A stretch of DNA of 47,458 nucleotides from Planctomycetaceae bacterium (lineage in GTDB: Bacteria > Planctomycetota > Planctomycetia > Pirellulales > Pirellulaceae): contig SKKK01000387.1 in the NCBI GenBank assembly GCA_007121535.1, positions 1-47,458 on the forward strand, read 5' to 3'. A program made the translations under genes and the position numbers. Below are positions 1 through 7,144 of the stretch, one piece after another. Each line of letters begins with the position of its first letter. Position 1 is the first letter of the stretch. Below the pieces are notes generated by a model. The model was given only the letters and a program-made list of their open reading frames with translations, had not been told where the DNA came from and ran no database searches.

Positions 1-968
1 CTGGGTCAGGTGACGAAGATGATGACGAAGGCCATGCCGAAGATGATGCCGAAGACGAAGATGAAGACGATCAGCTTCCGCCTCCCGCGGGTCCTGCCAC
101 GCGTCGCCTGGCTCGCAAGCTGGATGTCGACCTGCATGAGACTCAGGGCAGCGGGCCGAGGGGACGCATCACGCAAGAAGACGTCGTGCAGGAACACGAC
201 CGAGCGAAGGCCCCCAGCACGCCCGGCGGCATGTCGCAACCGGCTCTTCCCGATTTCAGCAAATTCGGGCCGGTGGAACGGCAACCGCTGAACAAGATCG
301 CCCGCACGGCCAGCAAGCGTCTTTCCATGTCCTGGGCGACCGTGCCGCACGTGACGCAGCACGACCTGGCGGACATCACCCAGTTGGAGGCTGCTAGACG
401 CCGCTATCTGGAAGACAGGGGCAAGTCGGACCCGAAGATCACCCTCACAGCCATCACTGTCAAAGCGGTGACCACGGTGCTGAAGGAGTTCCCCAGAGCG
501 AACTCATCTCTGGACGCCGAACGGGAAGAGTTGATCCTCAAGAACTACTATCACATCGGTGTGGCGGTGGACACGGAAAGCGGTCTGTTGGTCCCCGTGA
601 TCCGCGATGCGGACCAGAAGACCATCCTGGACTTGGCGGTCGAGTTGAGCGAGTTGGCCGAACGGGCGCGGGGCCGAAAACTGGGCGCCGAGGACATGGA
701 AGGCGGCACGTTCACCATTTCCAACCAGGGGGGCATCGGGGGCACCGCGTTCACGCCGATTGTCAGTTTCCCGCAGGTGGCGATCCTCGGGATGTCTCGA
801 GCACGCACGGAAGTCCAATTGAATGATGGGCAGCCCGAATCTCGGCTCATGCTGCCGCTGTCGCTTTCGTACGACCATCGGGTGCTCAACGGCGCGGACG
901 CTGCTCGGCTTCTTGTCCGGCTGTCGACGGAACTGTCCGACAGTTTTCAATTTTTGATTCGGACTTGA
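1..968 (+). CDS. aceF: Dihydrolipoamide acyltransferase (E2) of a 2-oxoacid dehydrogenase, 5'-truncated
   Basis: The reading frame (codons starting at base 3) is open from the window edge, so the N-terminus with the lipoyl domain(s) is missing. Visible in order: a very acidic Asp/Glu-rich linker (bases 12-76), a peripheral subunit-binding domain (ATRRLARKLDVDLHETQGSG, followed by GRITQEDV), then the catalytic acyltransferase domain ending with the active-site motif DHRVLNGADAARLL. The enzyme moves the acyl group from lipoamide to CoA in the pyruvate or a related dehydrogenase complex. The DHRVxNG form, with Asn instead of Asp, is as I recall also found in pseudomonad-type pyruvate E2s, which favours E2p. 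An internal GTG at 186 is not the start, because the binding domain lies upstream of it. E1 and E3 genes are not in the window. Confidence 0.9.
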   Translation, partial: GSGDEDDDEGHAEDDAEDEDEDDQLPPPAGPATRRLARKLDVDLHETQGSGPRGRITQEDVVQEHDRAKAPSTPGGMSQPALPDFSKFGPVERQPLNKIARTASKRLSMSWATVPHVTQHDLADITQLEAARRRYLEDRGKSDPKITLTAITVKAVTTVLKEFPRANSSLDAEREELILKNYYHIGVAVDTESGLLVPVIRDADQKTILDLAVELSELAERARGRKLGAEDMEGGTFTISNQGGIGGTAFTPIVSFPQVAILGMSRARTEVQLNDGQPESRLMLPLSLSYDHRVLNGADAARLLVRLSTELSDSFQFLIRT

Positions 969-975
969 GTCCTGT

Positions 976-1260
976 TTACGGGAACCTGCGACCCCGTGCT
1001 GAAATCAGGCTCAGCACGGCGGCAAACAGGGCGCCGCCGATGATCGACCAGATGATCGGGAAACTTTGTCCGCCGACGCTGATGGCAAAGATCTCGGGAA
1101 GTTGCAGCATGCGTGCCAGCCAGGTTCCCAACAGGGCGCCGATGAAGCCCAAGGCGATCGCAACAAAGCAGCCGCCCCGCGAAAAACCCACCAAAGACTG
1201 AGCGATCGCACCACAGATGCCCGCGATGATCAGCAGAATAATGAAATCGACAATGGTCAT
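976..1260 (-). CDS. GlsB/YeaQ/YmgE-family small membrane protein
   Basis: A 94-residue hydrophobic protein with about three membrane segments and the glycine-rich pattern of the transglycosylase-associated/GlsB family (IAGICGAIAQSLVG, then GFIGALLGTWLARML). The ATG at 1260 is preferred over an upstream GTG at 1314, because a GGGGGAA ribosome site lies just before it and the extra residues are charged and unlike the family. Homologues are small stress-induced inner-membrane proteins without a settled biochemical function. It faces the E2 gene tail to tail, 7 bases apart. Confidence 0.8.
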   Translation of the reverse strand: MTIVDFIILLIIAGICGAIAQSLVGFSRGGCFVAIALGFIGALLGTWLARMLQLPEIFAISVGGQSFPIIWSIIGGALFAAVLSLISARGRRFP

Positions 1261-1303
1261 TGGTATTCCCCCTTTTTCATCCTGTTGTCTTTTCGGTTCG
1301 CAT

Positions 1304-2359
1304 CTAATCCACAAAGCATCCGCGCAGCACCTTGTCCTGGTCGATCATCGCGGCGACCTCATCAACGCAGTCCCGGGTCGACAGGACGGTGAATCGTTCC
1401 GGTTTGACGGCCGGAGCTTCCCGGACCGCCTGTAACCACTCGTGCCGCGAGAAGGGGTCGTTGCGGATGCCCTGCCAGAAACCGGTCTTGTCTAACACAT
1501 CCGCGATCAACTCGGCGTTGTCGCTCTGCAAACGGCTGACCAGGTACGCAGCCACGCCGACCTGCAGACCATGAGATCTGGGGTGTTGAACGATCTTGTC
1601 CAAGGCATGGGAGATCAGATGTTCGGCGCCGCTTGCCGGCCGCGAGGAACCGCACATGGCCATCGAGACGCCGTTCAACATCAGCGCGGTAGCCAGCAGA
1701 CGGATCCCTTCCAAATCGCGCGTGGGCCGCGCAAGGAACTGATGCACCGTGGCGTTGGAAAGCAGAGCCGCCAAATCATCCACAGGCTCACCGCACTGAT
1801 GATAGGCTAATTTCCAGTCGCGAATGGCGGTCAGCTTGGCCACCAGGTCACCCACGCCCGACCACCAGAGGAGATCGGGGGCTTGCAGGCAGGCTTCCAT
1901 GTCGACCACAACGCCGAAGGGCAATTGGGCCGGCAACGACCTGCGACGGCCGCGCAACGTCAAACTGGACTGCGGCGCGCAGAAGCCGTCGTTGGACAGC
2001 GATGTCGGGACCGCATAGTAGGGCCAACCGGCCAGCGTCGCCACATATTTCGCCACATCCAGGCACTTGCCGCCGCCCAGCCCCAAGAGGGCATCGCAGT
2101 CGCTTGGCAATTCGGCCAACAGGTTCGTCGCAACATCAAAGTCTGCGCCGTCCACCTCGATCCACCGATGGATCTTGATCCCCTTGGCCTCGAATCCTTC
2201 GAGCACGGGTTGGCTCAGCGTTTCCGGCAGACCGGCGCTGACAAGGAATACCGGCTTTCGATAGGCTTCGCGTTGCGCGTAGATCCCCAATCGCCCCAGC
2301 GCTTGGGGTTTGATGCGGACGAACGACGGGATACCGACTTGAGACGCTCTCCAATACAT
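1304..2359 (-). CDS. Glycerol-1-phosphate dehydrogenase (AraM/EgsA-like)
   Basis: Member of the iron-/zinc-dependent alcohol dehydrogenase fold. Visible are the nucleotide loop GLGGGKCLDVAKY, the substrate/metal segment VPTSLSNDGFCAPQSS and the histidine segments SGAEHLISHALD and HPRSHGLQVG. These match sn-glycerol-1-phosphate dehydrogenases, which reduce dihydroxyacetone phosphate to G1P with NAD(P)H, better than glycerol or butanol dehydrogenases. I chose ATG 2359, which has a GGAAGG site about nine bases upstream and does not overlap the phosphatase gene; ATG 2386 is the alternative and overlaps it by 11 bases. It follows the HAD gene closely and is probably co-transcribed with it. Confidence 0.82.
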   Translation of the reverse strand: MYWRASQVGIPSFVRIKPQALGRLGIYAQREAYRKPVFLVSAGLPETLSQPVLEGFEAKGIKIHRWIEVDGADFDVATNLLAELPSDCDALLGLGGGKCLDVAKYVATLAGWPYYAVPTSLSNDGFCAPQSSLTLRGRRRSLPAQLPFGVVVDMEACLQAPDLLWWSGVGDLVAKLTAIRDWKLAYHQCGEPVDDLAALLSNATVHQFLARPTRDLEGIRLLATALMLNGVSMAMCGSSRPASGAEHLISHALDKIVQHPRSHGLQVGVAAYLVSRLQSDNAELIADVLDKTGFWQGIRNDPFSRHEWLQAVREAPAVKPERFTVLSTRDCVDEVAAMIDQDKVLRGCFVD

Positions 2360-2375
2360 GGGCAGGGACCTTCCG

Positions 2376-3047
2376 TCAAGGAACATTTTCTTGAGACAAG
2401 GCCGCCGTCACTTCGGTCCATTGCTCGAAAGGGCGAAAGGCAAGGCCTTCTTCCCGGCAGGCGGCTGCCAGATCGTCTCGAGCGAAACGGTGATGTGCGG
2501 CGACCAGGCGGGCGGCTTCGAAATCCGGAAAACCGTCCCCAGCAAACGCGACCGTGTGCGTTTCCTGCTGGAACGTCCGCACCACCGCGGCCTTGTCGAT
2601 GCCCGTCTCCCGACAAGAGTGGGCTGAATCGGCGGGGCGTTCCATGATCAGACGGCCGTCGACGACACGACCGGGATTGGCAAAGATGGGCATTTGCACT
2701 CCCGCACGGCCAAGCAGTTCTTGGATGTACCAAGAGCAACCGGCTGAGACAATGACGATCTCCCAACCAAGCTCTCGCAACCGCTCAACGTGCTCGGCCA
2801 GATCCGCCGGTACTTCCATCCTGTCGATCATGTCGAGCAGCGCCGACTGGCCGCCCTGGGCCGCCGCGAAGAACGCATCCAGGGCATCGAAATGCGTCAT
2901 CGTACCCTCGCGGTATTCACGCCAATAATCGGGCGTGCCTGGGGGAACCAGATGCTTGCGGACTAACTGATAGAAATTGGGGCGAGCGAGCGTGCCGTCA
3001 AAGTCGGACACGAAGACAGCACGCCGCTGGGCTGGGATATGAGGCAC
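2376..3047 (-). CDS. HAD-IB family phosphatase (MtnX/SerB-like)
   Basis: A 223-residue haloacid-dehalogenase phosphatase with motif I VSDFDGTL (nucleophile Asp15, acid/base Asp17), motif II IVSAG and motif IV AFAGDGFPDFEAA. The length and the cap inserted after motif I fit subclass IB (phosphoserine phosphatase, MtnX). The start is GTG 3047; no better ATG is seen. It lies 16 bases upstream of the glycerol-1-phosphate dehydrogenase start on the same strand. A plausible but unproven role is dephosphorylation of the dehydrogenase product or of a related polyol phosphate. A 99-bp mobile element and a weak sigma54-like site lie upstream. Confidence 0.78.
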   Translation of the reverse strand: MPHIPAQRRAVFVSDFDGTLARPNFYQLVRKHLVPPGTPDYWREYREGTMTHFDALDAFFAAAQGGQSALLDMIDRMEVPADLAEHVERLRELGWEIVIVSAGCSWYIQELLGRAGVQMPIFANPGRVVDGRLIMERPADSAHSCRETGIDKAAVVRTFQQETHTVAFAGDGFPDFEAARLVAAHHRFARDDLAAACREEGLAFRPFEQWTEVTAALSQENVP

Positions 3048-3075
3048 GGTTTGTTCTCGCTGGAAAGCCGGGTTA

Positions 3076-3174
3076 GCACCGTTCGAGAAATAACTGACGC
3101 ACTTTTTGCCCCCTCACCCTGCCCTCTCCCACGAGGGGCGTGGGAACATCGGACAGTTATTTCTCGAACGGTGT
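3076..3174 (+). mobile_element. 99-bp palindromic element, copy A
   Basis: Terminal inverted repeats CACCGTTCGAGAAATAACTG (3077-3096) and its complement (3154-3173) enclose an asymmetric core rich in CCCTCACCCTGCCCTC. The element is flanked by TTA on both sides (3073-3075 and 3175-3177), read as a 3-bp target duplication. It has the same length and core as copies at 5783 and 16267. It has no coding capacity, so it is MITE-like. It lies in the leader between the HAD gene start and a possible sigma54 site. Confidence 0.85.
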
Positions 3175-3267
3175 TTATCGGGATCTTCGGATCACGGAGA
3201 TTCACGGATCTTGATCTGATGGTTCATGTTGAATTCGTTGAATTCGCGTGTTGTTGCCGTTATCAGT

Positions 3268-3284
3268 GCATCTGGAGTGCCAAA
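3268..3284 (-). promoter_or_regulatory. Weak sigma54-like promoter for HAD-G1PDH
   Basis: On the minus strand TGGCACtccagATGCA has a perfect -24 half and correct GG-to-GC spacing, but ATGC instead of TTGC at -12. It faces the HAD gene and shares the TGTCG dyad at 3404-3425 with the divergent usp promoter, which raises its credibility. Confidence 0.35.
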
Positions 3285-3403
3285 GGACCCGTCAAGTGTC
3301 TTGGGGGAAGACGAACTGGCTCGGCGGACCGTGAATGCACGCCGGATTCCGCTGTCGCGTCCCGCATTGGATGGCCGGAAGCGGCAAGCCAGGTTTCTGA
3401 ATA

Positions 3404-3425
3404 TCTGTCGCAGCGGCACGACAGA
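3404..3425. promoter_or_regulatory. Perfect dyad, candidate activator binding site
   Basis: TCTGTCG, an 8-base spacer, then CGACAGA: a perfect inverted repeat of 7-bp halves. Its centre is about 111 bases upstream of the predicted usp start of transcription and about 157 upstream of the divergent HAD one, a normal distance for an enhancer-type activator site. The left half (TCTGTCGCAGCG) recurs in front of htrA. Confidence 0.6.
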
Positions 3426-3498
3426 ATGACGCGGTTCGATGGATCGCCGTTCCAGGCCGCCAACGCCCCGTGATGTTTGTCCCCATCGTTGGCATCTC

Positions 3499-3515
3499 CT
3501 GGCATGCAGTTTGCA
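3499..3515 (+). promoter_or_regulatory. Sigma54 (-24/-12) promoter of usp-tal
   Basis: CTGGCATgcagtTTGCA matches the consensus YTGGCACGNNNNTTGCW with one change (C to T) and exact 12-base GG-to-GC spacing. Transcription would start near 3526, leaving a leader of about 140 bases before the universal stress protein gene. Confidence 0.65.
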
Positions 3516-3666
3516 ATCAGGTTTGTGGGAGAGGCCGGCTGCCGTTGTCTTCCATCATTCGGTGGAAGATCGAAGGACCACCGAATTCGCCGCTGACGAC
3601 GTGACGCAGCGGCTGGATCAAGCGACCGCAGCCCAGGGACTGGACACCGAAGAGAAACAAGAAACT

Positions 3667-4113
3667 ATGAAAGCCGACACGATTCTGGTTGCCATCGACT
3701 TTTCCGAATACCAGGAGACCGTACTGGGCTTGGCGACGTCCTTGGCCAGTGCGTGCGGAGCCCGGTTGGTGATCGTCTATGCTGCGGACCCGGCGCTGAC
3801 CTACGGAGAGAGCACGGTTTTCTCCGGGGAGTCCGACCCCCAGCGCGAGGTGATGGAGAAGATGCTGCTCGACGTCCGGCCGACCCTACCGAATGTGCGG
3901 TACACCCACCGCTATCTGACGGGCGTGCCTGCCGAAGCCATCGTCGAGTCGGCCAAGGAGGAGAAGGCCGACTTCATCGTCATGGGGACCCACGGCCGCA
4001 CCGGCATCTCCCGCGTACTGATGGGCAGTGTGGCCGAGGCGGTGGTCCGCACGGCGCCTTGCCCGGTCATCACAGTCAAAACCGGCAAGCAGCAGATGCA
4101 GGCCGACGACTGA
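3667..4113 (+). CDS. Universal stress protein (UspA family)
   Basis: A 148-residue single Usp domain. It starts TILVAIDFSEY with the conserved Asp11 and carries the nucleotide-binding pattern GTHGRTG (107-113) followed by GS at 120-121, so it is probably the ATP-binding type. The frame is open further upstream to 3439, but those residues have no family similarity, so ATG 3667 is taken as the start. Transaldolase follows 32 bases later on the same strand and is probably co-transcribed. The promoter region carries a strong sigma54 site and a perfect upstream dyad. Confidence 0.88.
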   Translation: MKADTILVAIDFSEYQETVLGLATSLASACGARLVIVYAADPALTYGESTVFSGESDPQREVMEKMLLDVRPTLPNVRYTHRYLTGVPAEAIVESAKEEKADFIVMGTHGRTGISRVLMGSVAEAVVRTAPCPVITVKTGKQQMQADD

Positions 4114-4145
4114 TCACGAAGGTTCTTGCCACAGGGAGTTTTGGC

Positions 4146-5456
4146 ATGTTCGCATTATCCTCGGATAACATCCCCAGCATCGGTAATTTCATTCATCCGC
4201 ATTCGCCTTTAGCCGACGACTTGCAGGATTTCGTCCGGCAAGACATCGACCTGGAAACGCCGCCCGAAGCGGCGCGTGGCGAGTCCCTGTGGGAAGAGCT
4301 GCGGGAGCAGGGCAGTGAACTGTGGCTGGACACGGGGGATGTCCAAGCCATCGAGTCCCTTTGGAATGAGGATTTTTCGGGGCTGACCACGAACAATTCC
4401 TTACTGAACGACCAGGTACAGCGTGGCGTCTACGACGATCTGATCCGACGGACCGACCGCATGCTGCAGGAACTGCCGTTGTCGCAGCGGGTTCGCGAAA
4501 TCGCGTTTGTCTTGAACGCGCGTCATGGCCTGCGTCTGGTGCAACGGTTCGGGTGTCGGGTGAGCGTCGAATTGCACACGGATTTTGCCTTCGACTGTGC
4601 GGCGACCATCGCCAACGCCCGCCGTCTGCATGGCATCTGTCCGAACCACTTCGTGGTCAAGGTTCCGTTGACCCCGGCGGGCCTCCTGGCCACCGGAATG
4701 CTTCGCCAGGAGGAAATCCCTGTTAATATGACGCTGGGCTTCAGCGCCCGGCAGAACTATCTGGCGACCGCTCTGGCCAACCCATCGTTTGTGAATATTT
4801 TCCTCGGTCGGCTGAACTCCTATGTATCCGACAATCAATTGGGCGACGGCTACCTGGTGGGAGAAAAAGCCACGTTGGCCAGTCAGCGCGAGGTGAGCGT
4901 GTTTGCCCGTGCATTGCCGGAATCTCAGACACGCCAGATCGCCGCCAGCTTGCGGGACGCGGAACAAGTAGAACGGGTCGCCGGCGTCGACGTCATCACC
5001 ATGCCGCCCTCGGTGGCGAAGCAGGTGCGGCAGCAACCACCTGCGTCTTGGAATTCGCGGCGCAACGAGGAATATACAATCGATCAGACCACCTATGTGT
5101 CCGACGCGACGCTCCACCTGGATACGTTGTGGTCCATTTCCGCCGAGGTGCAAAAGTTGGTAGAGACGATGATTCTGGAGCCTCCCAAGAACGCGGAGGA
5201 ACTGGTTCAGGCGGCACGAAAACAGGGTGTGACGGACCTGTTTCCCCAGCTATCGCGCGAGGAAGTCGCGGAGCTCGCCAACGAGAGCAAGATCCCACGC
5301 CACGCCAACTGGCAGGAGAAGATCGCGCAGGGCGATCTGGCAATCGACAGCCTGCTGACATTGGCCGGTCTGGCGCATTTTGCCGGATCTCAACAAGCGT
5401 TGGACGAGCGGATCGAAAGCAGCATCGCGCAGGACTACGGATCGGCAAAGAAATGA
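4146..5456 (+). CDS. tal: Transaldolase
   Basis: A 436-residue protein of the transaldolase/fructose-6-phosphate aldolase family. It moves a dihydroxyacetone unit between sugar phosphates in the non-oxidative pentose phosphate pathway. Visible are LWLDTGDVQAIESLW, GLTTNNSLLN, the Schiff-base lysine in FVVKVPLTPAG (Lys172), and NMTLGFSARQ. It is longer than the 220-residue TalC/FSA enzymes. ATG 4146 has AGGGAG eight bases upstream; the long open frame before it overlaps usp and is a shadow. The last codons (GSAKK and the stop) lie inside a 99-bp palindromic element, so the original C-terminus may have been replaced. Confidence 0.88.
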   Translation: MFALSSDNIPSIGNFIHPHSPLADDLQDFVRQDIDLETPPEAARGESLWEELREQGSELWLDTGDVQAIESLWNEDFSGLTTNNSLLNDQVQRGVYDDLIRRTDRMLQELPLSQRVREIAFVLNARHGLRLVQRFGCRVSVELHTDFAFDCAATIANARRLHGICPNHFVVKVPLTPAGLLATGMLRQEEIPVNMTLGFSARQNYLATALANPSFVNIFLGRLNSYVSDNQLGDGYLVGEKATLASQREVSVFARALPESQTRQIAASLRDAEQVERVAGVDVITMPPSVAKQVRQQPPASWNSRRNEEYTIDQTTYVSDATLHLDTLWSISAEVQKLVETMILEPPKNAEELVQAARKQGVTDLFPQLSREEVAELANESKIPRHANWQEKIAQGDLAIDSLLTLAGLAHFAGSQQALDERIESSIAQDYGSAKK

Positions 5457-5537
5457 CTGTCCGATGTCTCCTCTCCCACGGTGGGACAGGGTACGGTGAG
5501 GGGGAAGAAAATGCGACGGTTATTTCTTTGCCGATCC
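5439..5537 (-). mobile_element. 99-bp palindromic element, copy D (variant tips)
   Basis: Exactly 99 bp, with arms GGATCGGCAAAGAAAT (from 5439) and ATTTCTTTGCCGATCC (to 5537). The inner part (AGAAATGACTGTCCGATGT and the CCTCTCCCAC core) aligns with copies A-C, but the outer ten or so bases of both arms are different and still complementary to each other. Flanks are TAC and TTA, so no clean duplication is seen. It overlaps the end of transaldolase and may act as its terminator hairpin. Confidence 0.7.
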
Positions 5538-5605
5538 TTAGTTCCAGTTTTGCACTAAGTGGACACTACCCAGCGAGCGTCGCCAAGTAGGTCAGCAGGC
5601 CGATC

Positions 5606-5650
5606 GAATTATCGTGGGGTGTCGCCGTAGGCGACACCCCACGATAATTC
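5606..5650. repeat. Perfect 21-bp hairpin
   Basis: GAATTATCGTGGGGTGTCGC plus C (5606-5626), a GTA loop, then the exact complement (5630-5650). It overlaps the 3' end of the transposase remnant and may mark its truncation point or act as a terminator, although no T-run follows. Confidence 0.75.
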
Positions 5651-6748
5651 ATCTTTCCAGCTCTTTCGGCGTAATGTTGTCAGCATGTCTGCGAAACTTG
5701 GCTCTGACTTCCACCAATACCAAAAACGATCGGGAATCCGCCATTCCGCGTGTCCTTCGGTCGCGTACCATACGATGGTTAAGCACCGTTCGAGAAATAA
5801 CTGTCCAATGTCCCCTCGCCCCTCGTGGGAGAGGGCAGGGTGAGGGGGCAGAAAGTGCGTCAGTTATTCCTCGAACGGTGCTAAGCTGTAGAGAAACATG
5901 GCCATGGGGGCTGTACGCCGGACTGCCTTGGGGGCACGGCTGGCGGGATCTTCCAGTCCGAGATGCTGCTTGCAATCAAAGTGTGTGACCTCGATCGCTC
6001 AACGCAACGAGAAAATCGAAAGGATCTTCAGCGGATCCAAGCTCTCGTCGGTGTTGTAGAAGATGCGCGTCGGTCGACCGCCGACGGTATGTTGCGAGAG
6101 AACAAATCGCAGCAACCGATCTTTGCCTGCTTTGTAATACAGGCCGGTTTGCGTCTTTACGCGATACGACCCATGCAAGCCGTATTGGTCGAAGTGCATG
6201 ATCTTCCAGCGGGTACCATCTTTCTCCCAAGCTCCGAGACTCTTCAGCCGATCACCCTTTTTGCGCCGTGGACCTCGGCGTACTTTGGTCTCTGGTGGGG
6301 CCGGCGCATAGAGCGCCGCTCCGGCATGAACGGGACCGATCAAATCAAAGTTGTCCGGCAGCGTCGACAACACACTCGCGCCACTGTAGAGGCTGTCAAC
6401 GACCAGAACGAACTTGCGATCGGGAAACCAATCGGCCACCAAGGCCACCATCTCAGCCATCAGTTCGGGCCGTGTTTTGCGGGGTGTCTTGTCGGATTGG
6501 TGAACCGCACGCACGTTGGCGGCAGCTTTCCTCCTTGCTTCGGCGGCCCGCTTGGCCTTGTTCGAAGCGGCCTTCCTTTGGTTGGCGGTGGGCTTCTTAC
6601 CGGCTTTACGTTTACCTTTGGCCAGTCCCTCCCGATTTCGATACAGACGCATGCTGATGGGCAGCGCGAAGACTCTGCTGGGTGCCCACCGGGGATGGGC
6701 AATCACGATCGAAAGATTGACCCAGTCATGGCCCCAATGACGACTCAT
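5609..6748 (-). pseudogene. IS701-like (DDE_5) transposase remnant
   Basis: The frame from 6748 to 5997 carries DDE-transposase features typical of this family (WGHDWVNLSIVIAHPRW, LYRNREGL, a basic Ala/Lys stretch, LVVDSLYSG). It is broken by TGA at 5997-5999, exactly where TGG (Trp) is expected, because the same frame continues AIEVTHFDCKQHLGLEDP and RTAPMAMFLYSL. There copy B of the 99-bp element is inserted. Removing it with one target duplication joins TIVWYATEGHAEWRIPDRF and continues to a TAA at 5609-5611. The N-terminal third of the family is absent beyond 6748. It is therefore a nonsense-mutated, interrupted and 5'-truncated gene. Confidence 0.85.
5783..5881 (-). mobile_element. 99-bp palindromic element, copy B
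   Basis: Same arms as copy A, with the core in opposite orientation, flanked by TAA on both sides (5780-5782 and 5882-5884). It interrupts the transposase remnant. Deleting the 99 bases and one TAA restores the transposase frame, which fixes both the boundaries and the 3-bp duplication. Confidence 0.9.
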
Positions 6749-6995
6749 CTTGTTCTTGGATGAACTTCGACAATTCTTTACTACTTACTATTCGAATACT
6801 CTTTCATAAAGCGAGGTCTTCGCTATCATTTGCTTATACACAATACACTATCAAGAACCGAGTGAGGTCACAGATAAAATTTCGCCGAAAAGCAGTGCGG
6901 TCGAAGGCTACAGCGATTCCTGAGCTTCGTTTCGATTGTCCTTGGACCCGTGACCGATCCATCCTTCGCATCGCGTGTCAACGCAAGCGTGGCAA
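6749..6995. other. AT-rich intergenic stretch
   Basis: Between the truncated end of the transposase remnant and the htrA regulatory region the sequence is clearly more AT-rich than its surroundings (especially 6760-6880). No convincing gene is seen. Open frames here, including one running 6760-7140, show no family features. Confidence 0.5.
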
Positions 6996-7017
6996 CTTGT
7001 CTGATCGCTGCGACAGA
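6996..7017. promoter_or_regulatory. Candidate activator site upstream of htrA
   Basis: On the minus strand TCTGTCGCAGCG is identical to the left part of the usp dyad. The opposite half after the 8-base spacer is AGACAAG (4 of 7 matches to CGACAGA). The centre is about 108 bases upstream of the predicted htrA transcription start, nearly the same distance as at usp. Confidence 0.5.
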
Positions 7018-7087
7018 TTGTCAGGACGGGAACATCCTTTTTCCGTGCCCGGTGTACTAAATCGCCGATGCGCTGGAATGCAGCTTT

Positions 7088-7104
7088 GCGGCATGGAAAT
7101 TGCA
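7088..7104 (+). promoter_or_regulatory. Sigma54 (-24/-12) promoter of htrA operon
   Basis: CGGCATggaaaTTGCA has correct GG-to-GC spacing (7090-91 and 7102-03). The -24 box differs from TGGCAC at two positions and the -12 box is perfect. The start would be near 7115, about 30 bases before the ATG. Confidence 0.55.
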
Positions 7105-7144
7105 CCACCCAAACTGGAGGCACTCGAACCAATGGAGTAGAAAC

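Noticed and set aside
3439-3666. N-terminal extension of the universal stress protein
   Set aside because: The extra 76 residues overlap the predicted promoter at 3499-3515 and have no similarity to the family.
6760-7140. 126-codon plus-strand open frame
   Set aside because: It covers the htrA regulatory region, has no family features and an AT-rich random-looking composition.
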